Of a DNA stretch of 22,298 nt, positions 21,831 to 22,298 are shown piece after piece. The notes under the pieces were generated by a model that searched no databases, was not told the origin of the DNA, and saw only the letters and a program-made list of their open reading frames with translations. A program made the translations under genes and the position numbers. Location of the stretch: positions 1-22,298 of the forward strand of contig CALDSM010000765.1 in the NCBI GenBank assembly GCA_937923585.1, given 5' to 3'. Source of the DNA: an uncultured bacterium. Lineage in GTDB: Bacteria > Hydrogenedentota > Hydrogenedentia > Hydrogenedentales > CAITNO01. Numbering within the stretch: the stretch's first letter is position 1; the number at the start of each line of letters is the position of its first letter.

Positions 21831-22298
21831 ATGGGTTTGCCCTGTTCTGGATTGCCGGAGTTTACGTGGCGGGACGAGACGCTGTCCCGCATCTTCCTCG
21901 GCACGGTGCAACTGGGCATGGACTATGGGATTGCCAACGCCCAGGGCAAGCCCGACGACCGCAAGGCAGCCACCATTTTGGAAACGGCCTGGAATTTGGG
22001 AATTCGCTGTTTCGACACGGCCCAGGCCTACGGCGACAGCGAGGCCGTTCTGGGCCGGGCATTGCGCGGCATGGGCGTGTCGGACGAGGCGCGGATCGTC
22101 TCCAAACTGTCCGCGCAGTTGGACCCGGCCAATCTCCCGCAGGTCGCCGGCTCCATCGCGCGGACCTTTGAGCAACTCGGCGTCGAACGTCTCTGGTGCA
22201 TGATGTTTCACCGGGCGGACTGGCTTGACCTTTGGGACCGGGGGCTGGGCGAGTTGCTGTTGGAGCACCGCCGCGCCGGGCGGATTCAGCACCTGGGC
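21831..22298 (+). CDS. Aldo/keto reductase, N-terminal part (runs off the window)
   Basis: The first 156 codons of an aldo/keto reductase, open at the right edge. The catalytic tetrad is complete: Asp62 and Tyr67 in FDTAQAYGDSE, Lys92 in IVSKLS, and His127 in MMFHRAD. The beta-1 strand IFLGTVQLGMDYGIAN is of the subgroup often found with sugar metabolism genes. The family reduces carbonyl groups with NADPH. The start is uncertain: the ATG at 21831 has GAGGA nine to ten bases upstream, but in-frame ATGs at 21804 and 21813 are possible and only add a few weakly conserved residues. The 62-base gap after the aldehyde dehydrogenase suggests the same transcript. Confidence 0.85.
   Translation, partial: MGLPCSGLPEFTWRDETLSRIFLGTVQLGMDYGIANAQGKPDDRKAATILETAWNLGIRCFDTAQAYGDSEAVLGRALRGMGVSDEARIVSKLSAQLDPANLPQVAGSIARTFEQLGVERLWCMMFHRADWLDLWDRGLGELLLEHRRAGRIQHLG

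Overview
The window is GC-rich (roughly 60-65 % by eye) and bacterial. It is packed with secreted carbohydrate-active enzymes followed by a cytoplasmic sugar-acid module. Signal peptides (Sec and Tat), good Shine-Dalgarno sites, several GTG-type starts and planctomycete-style glycosidase architectures (a five-bladed propeller fused to an SGNH hydrolase, GH2 enzymes with long C-terminal extensions) suggest an uncultured polysaccharide degrader of the Planctomycetota / Hydrogenedentota / Lentisphaerota / Verrucomicrobiota type. This taxonomic guess is inference only. There are no RNA genes, transposases, CRISPR arrays, SusC/SusD pairs, transporters, sulfatases or regulators in the window.

Layout. 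(1) At 1-269 (-) lies the start of a Tat-exported, probably sialidase-like protein that runs off the left edge. (2) At 381-5427 (+) three exported proteins follow in tandem with gaps of 92 and 95 bases: an Asp-box sialidase-like protein, a large SGNH hydrolase plus beta-propeller fusion, and a GH20-like protein. (3) At 5456-16208 five genes lie on the minus strand, apparently transcribed right to left: an exported protein with a GH67/GH20b-type N-terminal domain, a 1165-residue GH2 enzyme with a domain inserted in its catalytic barrel, a GH39-like enzyme, a 944-residue GH2 enzyme, and an RpiB-family protein that carries a Tat signal but also has a second, strongly signposted internal start. 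(4) A 662-base divergent spacer separates this from (5), 16871-22298 (+): a UxaE-type tagaturonate epimerase, a 30-bp inverted repeat (BIME-like), a small transaldolase/fructose-6-phosphate-aldolase family protein, an SDR dehydrogenase, an aldehyde dehydrogenase close to alpha-ketoglutaric-semialdehyde dehydrogenases, and the start of an aldo/keto reductase that runs off the right edge.

How it may work together (inference): the exported glycosidases (GH2, GH39, GH20-like, sialidase-like) and esterase-like SGNH protein would strip a complex, probably uronate- and perhaps hexosamine-containing glycan outside the cytoplasm. The right-hand module would then epimerise, cleave and oxidise or reduce the released uronate or related sugar acid. 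The transaldolase-like protein has lost several expected active-site residues, and the classical uronate enzymes (UxaC, UxuA, KdgK, KdgA) are absent here, so the right-hand module may be a sugar-acid route that does not match the textbook one.
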